A DNA stretch of 64,000 nt from Deltaproteobacteria bacterium (GTDB lineage: Bacteria; Myxococcota; UBA727; VGSZ01). Both the position numbers and the translations under genes were made by a program. The notes under the pieces were generated by a model. The model was not told where the DNA came from and ran no database searches. It worked only from the letters and a program-made list of their open reading frames with translations. The stretch lies in NCBI GenBank assembly GCA_020850995.1, contig JADZDP010000094.1, positions 51,833 to 115,832 on the forward strand, in the 5' to 3' direction. This document shows, piece by piece, positions 37,387 to 47,864 of this stretch (its first letter is position 1; each line of letters starts with the position of its first letter).

Positions 37387-40314
37387 ATGAGCCAGATCGA
37401 GTGGTGGGGGGACCAGCTCCTAGCGTACTTCTTCGGGTCGGCAGCGGACCCCGTGCTTTATGTCGCTGCGACACCGGGAAGCCTTCGTCTCGCGACTGGG
37501 GCGCGTTTCGCGACGGATCAGGAAGCACACCAACACTTCGTCGAGATCTTTCAGGCCGCAGTGGGCCGGCAGCTGTTCTCTCAGGCCATCGACGACGAGC
37601 TGGCAACTTGGAATCGGAACGCGACGATCGAGCCGACGTCGCTGGCGGTGCTTCTCGTCGGGTCCTGCCTCGCCGCGCATGACATGTCGACGGTCGAGGG
37701 GCATGCATATACCCGCTCGTTGACGCGACTCATAAGCAATGGGCGCGAGCACGAGGCTGGAAACCTCGCGGGCGCTTGGATCGAGTTCGCGGCGTGGCTG
37801 CGCCGAAGGCGCGAGGACGGAGAGCCGTATGCGTCCCTCACGCTTCCGCCGGAGCGCGTCGGGTGGAAACACGTCGGGTACGCCCTTGACCTTACGTTCC
37901 CGCGCGATCACGACCTTGCCCTGCTCGCGGACCTACTGGAGTCGGAGGGATACGTCGGCGAACCTCCATCGCCGCCAGCGGTGCTTGGGATCTTCAATCG
38001 GCGAGGGGTGGCAGCATTTTCGGATCGCTTCCGCGACGCTCTCGCGTCCTTTCGTGAAGACCACTCCATCGGAGTGGACCGCGCGAACCACCCGTTTCTT
38101 CGCGCGGTGGAGATCGCCTCGCGTCGTCCCCGGACGAACGACGGCCTCGGTGCGTTTTCCTTCGTGGCGGCCCTGGATGGTCAACAGCTGCGTCCGTACC
38201 TGGTCGCGACGAGCGAAGCTGCGGCACGGCGCTCGGGATTCGACCACCGACGCTGGGGCGACCGAATTCTTCTCTGCCAGGGCGATAATTTCATCGAGCC
38301 GGTGTTCCAGGTTCTGAGTGGCGCAAAGCAGCTCTCAGGCCTCGCGCCATTTCGCCGCGGTGGTCTGCTCCCTTTCAATGGCCCGCTTGGAGCGATCTAC
38401 GAGGCGTGCCGAGGTCGAACCGTTTCCGCGGCTCATCACTTTCTCATCGACGCCGCTCGGAGCACGGACCTACTCCGCGCTCTATGCGCGCGACCCGGCG
38501 GCATGCGGACCGCGCCAGCGCTGATTCCCGGCTGGACTCAGGTTCTGAACGCAAAGGTTACGTCGCCGAAGGATCTGCCCGAGGAGCTCACCCCGGGAGC
38601 GCGTGGCGTCTACGCCGCTTCGATTTCGTTCGAGGGCGGTATCCCAATACAGGACGGATATCTCGCCGTACCCCAGCTCCTGCCGATGGTTCGGTGTTTC
38701 GGCGCAGAGGAAGCGACCATCTCCGGCGGTAGCAAACCCCTTGAGCGGATTCCCGACGACGACGGGGCGTTCGCGCTTCCGCCGTCGCTGGCCGCTGCAA
38801 CCTACGAGGTCCAGGCCTCCGCCTCGGTGCCAGGCTTCCCCGCGAAACGCACGCTCCACCTGTTCGCGCCGGGTGAGTACGCCGAGTTCAAGGTCCCCAG
38901 CGGTGCATCGAAGGATGTGCTGTTTGGCGAGGGCGGGCTTAGCGACGAGGTGAAACTCGCCGACGCGTTGACGTTCGCGGTGGCCGACGATGTTGAGCAT
39001 CTCGGAACTTCGTGGGGCGCCTCGAGCGGTGTGCTGTGGCTTGGCCGAGTCGCGGGGCAGCTCGCATCGACGCCTCGGGATGGCTTCGACTGGCAGCTGG
39101 AAACAACAAACGACGGCAGGCGTGTTGTCTATCGGCTTGGGTCTGTAAGCAGCGACATGCCTCCCGAAGACGCAAGAGTGCGTGACGACGGTGACCACCG
39201 CGGCAACTTGCGACTCTGGCGGCAAGCATTCAAAGGCGAGCTCGGTCCCGTCGTCGGTCCCCAAGCTCTACGAGAACTCTACCGTGCGCGTGCGATTAAC
39301 GTGCCCGTCGCGCTTCGCGCCGTGCCCAGCGAGTATCTCACCAAGCCTCGCCTCCATGAATTTCTAGAGGTCGGCGGTCGAGTGCAGCAGGCATGCGACG
39401 TCCTCGCAACCATCGCGAGCCGAACGCAGGGAGTGCCTGCAGGCCGGTTTTTCGAGACGCTCGACGCCGTCCTTGAACTTGGATCGCTCGACACAGCGTC
39501 GAAGGCAGCGGTCGCGCGCGCGTGGCAGGAAGTAGGGTGCGTCGACCTATGGTGGGACGCCACGTGGCGAGGTATGACGGTGACCTTCCGCCCACCGCGC
39601 GCATTGATCTTCAGGGCTGGGGCTGATCTTCGCTGTGTCATCACAGGGCTCGTCTCGTCGCGATTGCGTCGACAACTCACGGAAGCGTTCGAGAGAGCGG
39701 GAATGGAGCTCCGCGAGAAGGGAAGCGTTTCGCCTCACGTCCCCGCACAGCTCGTCGTTCACGGCACCGATTTCAGTTCGGTGATCACCGCGCTCGATTC
39801 GTGCTCACTCACCACACGGTGTGCGCTCCCGCCGCTCCGTGAGACTGTCGCAACCGTCGCGAACACGATCGCAGCGCCGCGGTTGCCGCTCTCGACCGCC
39901 GAGACGACGAGGTATTGGTCCCCGTCGATTGCGGCGTTCGTGGAAGCTCAGCCGGCGGACGATGTTATTCTGACCGAGCTGTCATCCGTGAATACGCCGA
40001 AGCGCTACCAAATATCGCGAAGCGGCCAGCCGGTCTGGTGGTCCGCGTCGAAGGTGTGGGGCTTTCTGGCTTTTCATCTCCTCCGAGGACGTGAGCCGTT
40101 TCGCAGCGAGGACTTCGGCATTCGACGGGTGGATTCGTCCCCGACGTTTCTTCCGCTGCCGCTCGCGCGCACCGTCGCCGCTTTGGGCCCCGCGTCACCG
40201 GGGCCGGAGGGCTCGGGCAGAACTCTGACCTACCTCTACCCTGCGATGACGTCGTCCCTACGGAGAGATGTTCTCGACGCGCTCGGTCCCTTCGCGATGG
40301 CGGTTTCGACATGA
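37387..40314 (+). CDS. DruH-like protein of a Druantia-type defence system
   Basis: A 975-residue soluble protein with no recognised catalytic motif. It is identified mainly by context: it lies directly before, and overlaps by ATGA, a giant DruE-like helicase, as DruH does in type III Druantia, and its size fits. The N-terminal part is helical (WWGDQLLAYFFGSAADPVLYVA) and the middle mixes beta-rich segments (GTPLP-type loops, FAPGEYAEFKVPSG). ATG 37387 has a GGGGG ribosome site; the frame also opens at 37354. A 93-bp gap separates it from the methyltransferase, so a promoter may lie there. Confidence 0.55.
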   Translation: MSQIEWWGDQLLAYFFGSAADPVLYVAATPGSLRLATGARFATDQEAHQHFVEIFQAAVGRQLFSQAIDDELATWNRNATIEPTSLAVLLVGSCLAAHDMSTVEGHAYTRSLTRLISNGREHEAGNLAGAWIEFAAWLRRRREDGEPYASLTLPPERVGWKHVGYALDLTFPRDHDLALLADLLESEGYVGEPPSPPAVLGIFNRRGVAAFSDRFRDALASFREDHSIGVDRANHPFLRAVEIASRRPRTNDGLGAFSFVAALDGQQLRPYLVATSEAAARRSGFDHRRWGDRILLCQGDNFIEPVFQVLSGAKQLSGLAPFRRGGLLPFNGPLGAIYEACRGRTVSAAHHFLIDAARSTDLLRALCARPGGMRTAPALIPGWTQVLNAKVTSPKDLPEELTPGARGVYAASISFEGGIPIQDGYLAVPQLLPMVRCFGAEEATISGGSKPLERIPDDDGAFALPPSLAAATYEVQASASVPGFPAKRTLHLFAPGEYAEFKVPSGASKDVLFGEGGLSDEVKLADALTFAVADDVEHLGTSWGASSGVLWLGRVAGQLASTPRDGFDWQLETTNDGRRVVYRLGSVSSDMPPEDARVRDDGDHRGNLRLWRQAFKGELGPVVGPQALRELYRARAINVPVALRAVPSEYLTKPRLHEFLEVGGRVQQACDVLATIASRTQGVPAGRFFETLDAVLELGSLDTASKAAVARAWQEVGCVDLWWDATWRGMTVTFRPPRALIFRAGADLRCVITGLVSSRLRRQLTEAFERAGMELREKGSVSPHVPAQLVVHGTDFSSVITALDSCSLTTRCALPPLRETVATVANTIAAPRLPLSTAETTRYWSPSIAAFVEAQPADDVILTELSSVNTPKRYQISRSGQPVWWSASKVWGFLAFHLLRGREPFRSEDFGIRRVDSSPTFLPLPLARTVAALGPASPGPEGSGRTLTYLYPAMTSSLRRDVLDALGPFAMAVST

Positions 40315-43300
40315 GAGATCCAATCGGCTCGTTCTTCCAGATTCGCGAAGGGTACCTCCGGTATCTGGACACCGCGTTCCGCATCGACAACGCGACGATC
40401 TCGGATCGGCGTCGGGCTCTCTTGCGCGAGCGGTGGGAAACTCTCTGCGCTGCTCCCTTGCTTGAGCCGATCCAACAGTATGAGACCGCCTATGCCCTTG
40501 AGGATCTGTTGACGCCTCGGCCCGTCGACGATCCACTCGAAGGCTTCAGCGCGGATGCGCGTAGCGCATTTGTCGAGCTTGCGCTGGCTGGCCTGTTGGG
40601 CTCGAAATTGTGGAGCGGCGGTGCGCTGCCCCGCCGCAGCGCCTTTCCCATCTACACGCATCAAGCGCGAATGATCCGTCGCGGCACGCGCGCTGGAACT
40701 CCCGGAATAGTGACGTCTGGAACCGGCTCGGGCAAGACAGAGTCGTTCTTGTTGCCGATTCTTGCGACCATTGCCCGCGAGGCAGCGACGTGGTCGGCAC
40801 CGTCGACCGACTTCTTCAAGCCAAGATGGTTTCAGCAGGACAGAGACGGCAGCAGTTGGAAGAAGGGCGACCCGAGAAGAACCAGCAGTGGCTGGCGCGA
40901 CAAGATCGACGCAGATCTGAAGTGGAGTCCTTACTTCCCGCAGCGGCGAGGAGAAACGAGGCCTGCTGGAATGCGCGCCCTCGTCCTCTACCCGATGAAT
41001 GCGCTCGTCGAGGATCAGATGGTGCGACTACGTCGGGCGCTTGACTCCGATGAAGCTCGTGCGGTGATGGACAAACGCTTCAAAAAGAATCGAATCACGT
41101 TCGGCCGATACACGAGCGCGGCGCCGGTAACGAGCTGGGACGTTCACCCTCGCATTGCGAGCATTGGCGACGACGACGATCGCGCCGACATCGAGGCAGT
41201 GCGGCGCTTCTACAAGCTCGACAACCATCGAGAAGCGATGGCACAGCTACAGCGGGTTCAGCGACAGGTAGAGGCGAGAGCGCACGCATTGGCATTGGCC
41301 TCGGACGATGCAGAGGTCGCGTCCTGCGCTGGGTCCGGCAGTCGCCGTTCGATGCTCTACGAGTTGCCGTTCCTCTTTCCGTCCGTCGACGGTGCAGAGA
41401 TGACTTCGCGCTGGGACATGCAGCGGCATCCACCGGACCTGCTGATCACCAACGTCAGCATGCTCAGCGCCATGCTTAGTCGCGAGGTCGAGGAATCGAT
41501 CTTCGATGTGACGCGAGCATGGATCGAACGCAGCGATGGCTACTTCTTTCTCGTGATGGACGAACTCCACCTGACGCGCGGTTCCGCCGGGACTGAGGTT
41601 GCATACCTTCTCCGCGTGCTCCTTGATCGTCTTGGTCTTTCGAAGCCCGAGAACCGCCACAAGCTGCGTGTTCTCTGCTCGTCGGCGTCCCTTCCGACGG
41701 ACACCAAGGAGAAGCATGATGCGAGCGTAAAGTATCTCTGGGACATGTTTGGCAGCTTCGGCGCGTACGCGACCCCTGCGTCGCCACCTGCGGCACAGAC
41801 CACTTGGGCGACGGCGATCGAACCTGGCAACGCTGTCCCCCCGCCGAAACCAGAAAAGACTGGAACGCTTGCGGCCGACCCTTTCGTGGCCTTCCTTCAC
41901 GCCCATCAGCCGGCGTCCTCCAACGAGGGGGTCGTTCCATTTGTCGCCGTGCCGGCCCTCGACACTGTGTGGCGGAATGTCGGTGCGGAGTTGCTCGCTT
42001 CACCGCCAGGAAACCTGGACGAGCTGGTGTGTCGCTGCATTGAGGAATCCGCCACGCGACTCGCGCGTGTCTGCGTCGGCCCGAAGGACATCGCGTCTCA
42101 CACGCGACTTCGCGCGACGGGTATCAACGACATCGCCGAAGCACTGTTCGGGTCGGTGCCGCATGCGGTTTCCGCGTTGCGCGGTCTAACTCTCGTCCGC
42201 GGCTACTCGGAGGCTCCGAAGACGTGGTTTTCGCGGTCGCGAGAACTCCGGGCGCAAAGCTTCCGCGCACACATGTTCTTTCGCAGCCTTGAAGGGCTTT
42301 TCGCTGCGGTGAAGGCCGACGATCCAGGCAGTCGATTCATCGGCCCCCTCAATGTTGAACGCGCGGCCCGTTGCAGGGACCTCGATCGTCCTCTGCTTGA
42401 GCTCGCGTATTGTGAATCATGCGGAGAACTCTTCTTCGGCGGTCGCGTCGATGCGTCGCAGCTGAGCCATTCGAGCAACGTGGATCTCCTACCGACGGAG
42501 CCGCTCCTTGAGGGACTGCCAGACCAAGCGGCGTCGCTCCTCTTCGAGCAGCTGACGAACAGTTCCTTCCGCGTGTTCTGGGCGACGGGCGACGACGTAA
42601 CGGAACCTTCGTCCGCCGATGTCGACGATTCGGGTGCGTGGGTTCGCGCGACGATCGATCCAGAGACAGCCCGCGTGACGCTCGTGCCCACGGATGCGAG
42701 CGCCGTCCCGCTCCCGGGGATGAGCACGAGTGCCGTTCCGCCCGGGTTGGCTGGCTTTCTTTGGCAGCGCGCGGCTGGTCCGGACAGTCACGGCCGAGAA
42801 GGCACGTCGCCTGGCTCACACCTCCCCTACGCGTGTCCGCGGTGCGCGATCTCGTATCAGCGACGGAGTCCTCCCAGCCGGCTGTCGCCGCTGCGGAGCT
42901 TTCGTGCGGGTCTTGCAAAGACGTCTCAACTGCTGACGTCCGAAGCCTTCGAATCGCTGCGCTGTGACATCGACGGGCGCAGCACTAGCGAGAAACCGAA
43001 GCTCGTCAGCTTCTCGGATAGTCGGCAAGAGGCTGCACGCTCGGCCCTGCAGACGGAGCGGTACCATCATCAGGACACGATGCGAGCGCTGCTCGTCGAG
43101 GAGATGCGCCGACATTTTGATGCTCAGATGGAGGCGGCGGCGGCGATTGATCTGACTGCTCTCCGAGCTGCGCGCGATGCCATCGACGAGGACGTTGACC
43201 CGCAGGGATACGAGAAAGCCTCGCAAGCTGCGGCCGAGGCAAAGCGCGTTCAGCAGCGCGCGCAACGGCGAATTGTTCCGGTTGCGGACTTGGTCGACTC

Positions 43301-46300
43301 GCCCGCCGGAGTGAAGGGCCATCCCGCTCCACCGCTGAAGCCGCTGCTGCGACGCGTTGTTGAGCTCGGTCTTCATCCCACGGACGAGACCGGTGCGTCG
43401 AAGGTCAAGAATCGGAGTGGCAGCGGCGACCGGCGCGCGAGTGTGTCGTGGGAGAGACTCTTCCGTTTCCGAGAGCAGCCCCCGTCATGGGCGCCAGTCG
43501 AGGAGGTGGAGGTCGACCAGACGACTCTCGATGGCCTTCGATCGACGGTCGCGTCTGAGCTAATGCGGACGCTCTCCGACCTGTTCTTTGCACGCGGGTA
43601 CTTTTCTCTCGAGGAGGCCGGGCTCGCGACGCCTCGATGCTTCAGACAAAGCGCTGCAGATGCAGCCGACGACAAGCTGTCTGCATTCCTTCGAGTGCTC
43701 GGCGATTGTTCTCGTTACGCGCCCGGATCGGATCCCTGGTCGCGCTCCACGCCGCTACCGATTTGGGACAAGGCAGAAGTTGCGATGCAGACGGCGCGGG
43801 CCCGCGGGTTTGCAGCGGCAGCATCGCCAGACGGCGACGCAACCAAGATGCTCGCGGACTTGCTGCCGCAGCTTCAGGATGCGGGGCATGGCCACGGCCT
43901 GATCAACAACCTCAATCTAGTTCTCCGAGTGACGAAAGCGGATGATCCGTTCTGGCGATGCACGAAGTGCCGCCGTGTTCATCTTCACCGCGGCTTTGGA
44001 GTGTGCACGCGCTGTTTCACTGCGCTGCAAGAACCGGCGGACGGGGTCGCATCGGACCTGTGGCACCGAAACTACCTAGCGTCGAAGGCACTGAGCGGGG
44101 CGTTTCGGCTCCATTGCGAAGAGTTGACCGGGCAGACAGATGAGCCCGAAGTACGCCAGCGCTCCTTCCGTGGCGTCGTCGACGATGACGCGTACTTGGC
44201 GAAGGAAGAGATCGATCTCCTCAATGTCACGACGACGATGGAGGTCGGCATTGACGTCGGGCCCCTACAAGCGGTCGTCATGGCAAACATGCCACCGCAG
44301 CGCTTCAACTATCAGCAACGCGTGGGCCGAGCGGGTCGACGGGCTCAGGCCTTTTCGATCGCGGTGACGGTGTGCCGGCAACGTAGCCATGACCTCTATT
44401 ACTTCCGGCACGCACATCGGATCACCGGCGATGAGCCACCGCCGCCTTTCCTCTCGAGAGAGCTCCCCGTCATCGCACGCCGGCTCATTCGCAAGGTTTG
44501 GCTGAGAGCCGCGTTCGGCCTCTACCGTGACGTGGCGCGCGCGGCGGGGAACTACCCCGCCGACTGGTTCGAGGCCGATATCCACGGCGAGATGTTGCCC
44601 AGCGCAGATTGGCTCGCTGATCCAACGGCACAGGAAACCGTGAGCAAGATGCTTGATGACACCGCTCCTGCGCGCGACGCGATTACACAGCTTTTCGCTG
44701 AGTTTGATGGACCTCCGACGGCAGAACTCGTCATCGACAGAGACGACCTCATTGAATCGATGACCAAGCTGCTTCCGAAGGAATGCGAGCGGGAAAATCT
44801 CGCACATTGGCTCGCGGAAGCTGGCGCTCTCCCTATGTATGGGATGCCGACGCGTGTCCGCAATTTGTACACGGGTCTGCGGAACCACCGACTTACGACC
44901 GCCAAGGACAATCGAAAATTCTGGGAAGGTGCCGAGTGGTCCATCGTCGACCGCGACGCAGACCTCGCCGTCTTCGAATTTGCGCCAGGGGCAATCGTTA
45001 CCAAAGACAAGCTCGAGCACCGTTGCGTGGGGTTCACTGGCTCGCTCCCCGAGGTGCGAGTTCCGAGGGCGAAGAAAGGGGAGAAGAAGGAGTTCCCGGT
45101 CGTGGCGCCGCTAACACCCTCCTTCGGGAACACTCTCTACCTTGGCGAATGCTCTTCGTGTCGCGCATGGACATTTGCCGTCGATGAACCCAGCGGTGGC
45201 TTGGAGTGCAAGGCGTGTGGAATCAGCATCCCACGAAGCGAGGTTGGCACCTGCGTCGAGCCTCTTGGCTACCGGACAGACTTCCGTCCGGACGCCGCCT
45301 CTGATGACGAGCTCGCCGCGTCAGCATTTCGGGGTGCGTATGCGGAAGGCCGCAAGCTGGAGCTTCCACCGGTTCTGACTTCAGACCTTGCGCTGAGGGT
45401 TCTCGATGAGGCGCGCATCTTTCGGCTCAACCGGGGTAAGGGTCAGCGCGATGGTGCTGGGCCGATCCTCTACAGTGGCTTCTCAACCTCTCTCGCGAAC
45501 AACGTCTTCAAGGACAATGTTGACGGCGCATATGTTCAGATGACAGTAGAGCAGCAATCGATCGCGATCAGTGACGACCTGAACCTGACAAACGCGCAGC
45601 CCGACAGGGATTCGTGCTGGCTTGTTTCTCAGAAGACGACCGACTCTCTTTATATCTCCACGTCGTCTCTCGCCCAGGGCCTGCGGCTCCAGCACGTCAA
45701 CACGCCGGGACGTTGGACATCGGTCCGCGCAGCGGCGACGTCTGCGACGTTTTTGGTCGCCAATAAGGCTTCGTACTTCCTTGACATCGATCCTGACGAA
45801 CTCGAAGTCTTTCAGCCTGCTACCCGAGTGCACGCTGACGGTGAGGCGTATCCGATTCTTCAAGTTGCCGACCGTCTCGTCAACGGAGCGGGGTTCTGCA
45901 GGCGGCTCGGCGAGTCGAACGAACACGGAGTCGCCAGGGTTGCGGAGCTGATTCGCGAGCTCGTCGAGGGCCCGACGAGCGAATACCCGCTGGACGATCT
46001 CTTGGATGCCAATCACGTGAAGGAGTGCGACACAGGATGTTATAAATGTCTCTTTAGGTATCTCAATCAACCGTATCATGGTCTGCTTGATTGGCGCCTT
46101 GGGCTTTCGTATCTCGAGGCCCTCCATCGCAGCACGTACCGCTGCGGCCTCGACGGAGACTTCACAAAATCTTTCGGTTTGCGCGGCTGGCCTGCATTTG
46201 CTCGCAAGTGCGCAGAACGAGCAGCGAAGCTCGCCGGCGGCTCCGTGAAGGTGAGTGGGGATGTCTCGGCGTTCACTGTTCCCGCCGCTAACAGCATCGT

Positions 46301-46484
46301 CATCGTCTGCCATCCCCTGTGGTCGCTCGCCAACCCAACCGGGATCTTGCTCGACGCCCTGAACGAGTTCGAGGCCGAGGGCAGCGAGATGCGACTCGCG
46401 GACTCCTTCAATCTCGCGCGACGTCCACAATGGGTCCTAGACATGCTGCGAAACAGCGATCCGAGCGCCACGTGGGCGTACTGA
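40311..46484 (+). CDS. DruE-like giant DEAD/DEAH helicase with C-terminal DUF1998
   Basis: A 2057-residue protein. Motif I TSGTGSGKT is at residues 135-143 (Lys142), the DELH Walker B box is near residue 418, and the second RecA lobe carries TTMEVGIDVGPLQAVVMANM and QQRVGRAGRR near residue 1340. Cys-pair clusters (CTKCRRVHLHRGFGVCTRC; CSSCRAWTF...CKACG) suggest zinc sites. DUF1998 lies at the C-terminus (CDTGCYKCLFRYLNQPYHG, about 1906-1924). Helicases of this size with fused DUF1998 are the hallmark of Druantia DruE; DISARM DrmA/DrmB is a more distant alternative. It should unwind or translocate on invading DNA. Confidence 0.75.
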   Translation: MRDPIGSFFQIREGYLRYLDTAFRIDNATISDRRRALLRERWETLCAAPLLEPIQQYETAYALEDLLTPRPVDDPLEGFSADARSAFVELALAGLLGSKLWSGGALPRRSAFPIYTHQARMIRRGTRAGTPGIVTSGTGSGKTESFLLPILATIAREAATWSAPSTDFFKPRWFQQDRDGSSWKKGDPRRTSSGWRDKIDADLKWSPYFPQRRGETRPAGMRALVLYPMNALVEDQMVRLRRALDSDEARAVMDKRFKKNRITFGRYTSAAPVTSWDVHPRIASIGDDDDRADIEAVRRFYKLDNHREAMAQLQRVQRQVEARAHALALASDDAEVASCAGSGSRRSMLYELPFLFPSVDGAEMTSRWDMQRHPPDLLITNVSMLSAMLSREVEESIFDVTRAWIERSDGYFFLVMDELHLTRGSAGTEVAYLLRVLLDRLGLSKPENRHKLRVLCSSASLPTDTKEKHDASVKYLWDMFGSFGAYATPASPPAAQTTWATAIEPGNAVPPPKPEKTGTLAADPFVAFLHAHQPASSNEGVVPFVAVPALDTVWRNVGAELLASPPGNLDELVCRCIEESATRLARVCVGPKDIASHTRLRATGINDIAEALFGSVPHAVSALRGLTLVRGYSEAPKTWFSRSRELRAQSFRAHMFFRSLEGLFAAVKADDPGSRFIGPLNVERAARCRDLDRPLLELAYCESCGELFFGGRVDASQLSHSSNVDLLPTEPLLEGLPDQAASLLFEQLTNSSFRVFWATGDDVTEPSSADVDDSGAWVRATIDPETARVTLVPTDASAVPLPGMSTSAVPPGLAGFLWQRAAGPDSHGREGTSPGSHLPYACPRCAISYQRRSPPSRLSPLRSFRAGLAKTSQLLTSEAFESLRCDIDGRSTSEKPKLVSFSDSRQEAARSALQTERYHHQDTMRALLVEEMRRHFDAQMEAAAAIDLTALRAARDAIDEDVDPQGYEKASQAAAEAKRVQQRAQRRIVPVADLVDSPAGVKGHPAPPLKPLLRRVVELGLHPTDETGASKVKNRSGSGDRRASVSWERLFRFREQPPSWAPVEEVEVDQTTLDGLRSTVASELMRTLSDLFFARGYFSLEEAGLATPRCFRQSAADAADDKLSAFLRVLGDCSRYAPGSDPWSRSTPLPIWDKAEVAMQTARARGFAAAASPDGDATKMLADLLPQLQDAGHGHGLINNLNLVLRVTKADDPFWRCTKCRRVHLHRGFGVCTRCFTALQEPADGVASDLWHRNYLASKALSGAFRLHCEELTGQTDEPEVRQRSFRGVVDDDAYLAKEEIDLLNVTTTMEVGIDVGPLQAVVMANMPPQRFNYQQRVGRAGRRAQAFSIAVTVCRQRSHDLYYFRHAHRITGDEPPPPFLSRELPVIARRLIRKVWLRAAFGLYRDVARAAGNYPADWFEADIHGEMLPSADWLADPTAQETVSKMLDDTAPARDAITQLFAEFDGPPTAELVIDRDDLIESMTKLLPKECERENLAHWLAEAGALPMYGMPTRVRNLYTGLRNHRLTTAKDNRKFWEGAEWSIVDRDADLAVFEFAPGAIVTKDKLEHRCVGFTGSLPEVRVPRAKKGEKKEFPVVAPLTPSFGNTLYLGECSSCRAWTFAVDEPSGGLECKACGISIPRSEVGTCVEPLGYRTDFRPDAASDDELAASAFRGAYAEGRKLELPPVLTSDLALRVLDEARIFRLNRGKGQRDGAGPILYSGFSTSLANNVFKDNVDGAYVQMTVEQQSIAISDDLNLTNAQPDRDSCWLVSQKTTDSLYISTSSLAQGLRLQHVNTPGRWTSVRAAATSATFLVANKASYFLDIDPDELEVFQPATRVHADGEAYPILQVADRLVNGAGFCRRLGESNEHGVARVAELIRELVEGPTSEYPLDDLLDANHVKECDTGCYKCLFRYLNQPYHGLLDWRLGLSYLEALHRSTYRCGLDGDFTKSFGLRGWPAFARKCAERAAKLAGGSVKVSGDVSAFTVPAANSIVIVCHPLWSLANPTGILLDALNEFEAEGSEMRLADSFNLARRPQWVLDMLRNSDPSATWAY

Positions 46485-47653
46485 AGGTTCTTCCGCCTCC
46501 GCTCGCGGAGGTGGTGCCGCCGAAGCTGTTCACTGTGTCAGGGGCGGTGAAGGCGCAGGAGTGCGTGCTCGCGGGCGTGCTCGCAAGCGACTCCAGCATT
46601 TCTGGGGCCGAGCGGCTCGCACCTGTGCCCAAAGCGCGACTCGGCACCGTCCTTCACCGCCTCGTCGAAGACAGCGCGAAGGGGAAGATCCAGGGCACGG
46701 GTGACGTGGGCGCGAACGTCTCACACCACTTCGACGTCCTGCTGAAGGACGCAGAGGTCGAGCTCAGCCAGAGCGAGTACGCCACGATGGTCCCGCTGCG
46801 TGCCTCAGTTGGCGAGATTACGTTTAGGAATCGCGTCCGAGATGCGAAGCAGCGGGCGCTCGAAGTTCTTAATCGATCGCTCCCTCGCCCACCCCACGCT
46901 GCTTCGTCCGCACCGACGAGCGGCGGCTTGCCGAGGAATGCATCCGAGCTCTGGTTAGAGAGTGGTGAGCTCAGGCTTCGAGGCCGCACGGACCTGCTCA
47001 GCATCGATGGCAGCCGTGTGCTGATCGAGGACTTCAAGACCGGAGATGTCGACGTTGAGGACGCCTCGCCGCAGCTCGTGCTCTACGCCCTATTGGCGGT
47101 CGCGCAGCGTCCCGGCAGCAGCGTCGAGATCGCTGTTCTTGGTGGAACGCGCAAGAAGCTTTCCGCCGAGGACCTTGCCGCGGCGCGCGCCTCCCTGAAG
47201 TCCAAGACAGATCAGGCGTCGTCAGGAGCTGCGACGTTGGCCGAGCACCTCGCGTCGCCTGGCTCGATGTGCCGTCATTGTGATTTTCGCCATCGATGCC
47301 GCGCGTATCAGACCTGGGCCGTTTCGACGTGGGCAAATCCTTCCGCCGAGAGGAAGGAGCCGCTCGACACATGGGGAGTCGTACTTCGGATCGAGCGTCC
47401 GCATGTCCAGTGGGTGACGATACGGATCAGGGACGACGCTGGGCGAGAAGTCGATCTCGTGAAGATCGATGCGTCGTTGTCCGGAGTCCAGCAGCTCTCT
47501 GTCGGCGCGCGCTTCTACGCTTTCGGTGTGGCGGCAGCGGCTTCCTCGCGAGACGCTGGCGGCCTTCTCGTTCATCCCCGCGCGTTCCGCGAACTCGGGA
47601 ACGGCGACATGCAGCGCGCTTGGCCCTCCTTCTTTGTCGGCACGGGGGCGTAA
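46472..47653 (+). CDS. PD-(D/E)XK nuclease with Cas4-like cysteine cluster
   Basis: A 393-residue protein. The segment LRLRGRTDLLSIDGSRVLIEDFKTGD has the D...E-D-x-K nuclease core of Cas4/RecB-type PD-(D/E)XK enzymes. About 80 residues later MCRHCDFRHRCRAY gives three cysteines of an iron-sulfur or zinc knot, with a possible fourth Cys near the N-terminus (QECVL). A C-terminal beta-rich region (WGVVLRIERPHVQWVTIRI) may be an OB-like DNA-binding fold. GTG 46472 overlaps the helicase gene by 13 bases, so they are co-translated. It is a good candidate for the cutting partner of the helicase, not part of minimal Druantia III as I know it. Confidence 0.68.
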   Translation: MGVLKVLPPPLAEVVPPKLFTVSGAVKAQECVLAGVLASDSSISGAERLAPVPKARLGTVLHRLVEDSAKGKIQGTGDVGANVSHHFDVLLKDAEVELSQSEYATMVPLRASVGEITFRNRVRDAKQRALEVLNRSLPRPPHAASSAPTSGGLPRNASELWLESGELRLRGRTDLLSIDGSRVLIEDFKTGDVDVEDASPQLVLYALLAVAQRPGSSVEIAVLGGTRKKLSAEDLAAARASLKSKTDQASSGAATLAEHLASPGSMCRHCDFRHRCRAYQTWAVSTWANPSAERKEPLDTWGVVLRIERPHVQWVTIRIRDDAGREVDLVKIDASLSGVQQLSVGARFYAFGVAAAASSRDAGGLLVHPRAFRELGNGDMQRAWPSFFVGTGA

Positions 47654-47663
47654 CGTGGCTCCG

Positions 47664-47864
47664 ATGCGCCCGGGGTCTCCGAAGTCGCCACCGGAAACAC
47701 GCGCTCCTCCTCACTTGAGCCCAGATCCGACCGGAAATACGATCTTCGGGATGCCGAAGCGCCGCCGAACTATCTGGACCGCGCTGCGGCGCGTTTGCAG
47801 CGAGACCGAACACCTCGATCGGGCGAAGCTCGCGTTCCGGATGCGCAGGACAGTCCAGTGTTGA
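47664..47864 (+). CDS. Small 66-residue basic protein in the defence operon
   Basis: A short frame beginning ATG 10 bases after the nuclease stop and ending in a TGA that overlaps the next ATG (TGATG). The product is Pro-rich at first (SPKSPPETRAPPHLSP) and then basic and helical (MPKRRRTIWTALRRVCSETE). Tight spacing on both sides supports translation; no family is recognised. Alternatively it is spacer with an accidental frame. Confidence 0.4.
   Translation: MRPGSPKSPPETRAPPHLSPDPTGNTIFGMPKRRRTIWTALRRVCSETEHLDRAKLAFRMRRTVQC

Noticed and set aside
40311..46484. DISARM (DrmA/DrmB) assignment for the giant helicase
   Set aside because: Helicase and DUF1998 are fused in one 2057-residue chain next to a DruH-sized gene and no DrmC is present; Druantia fits better.
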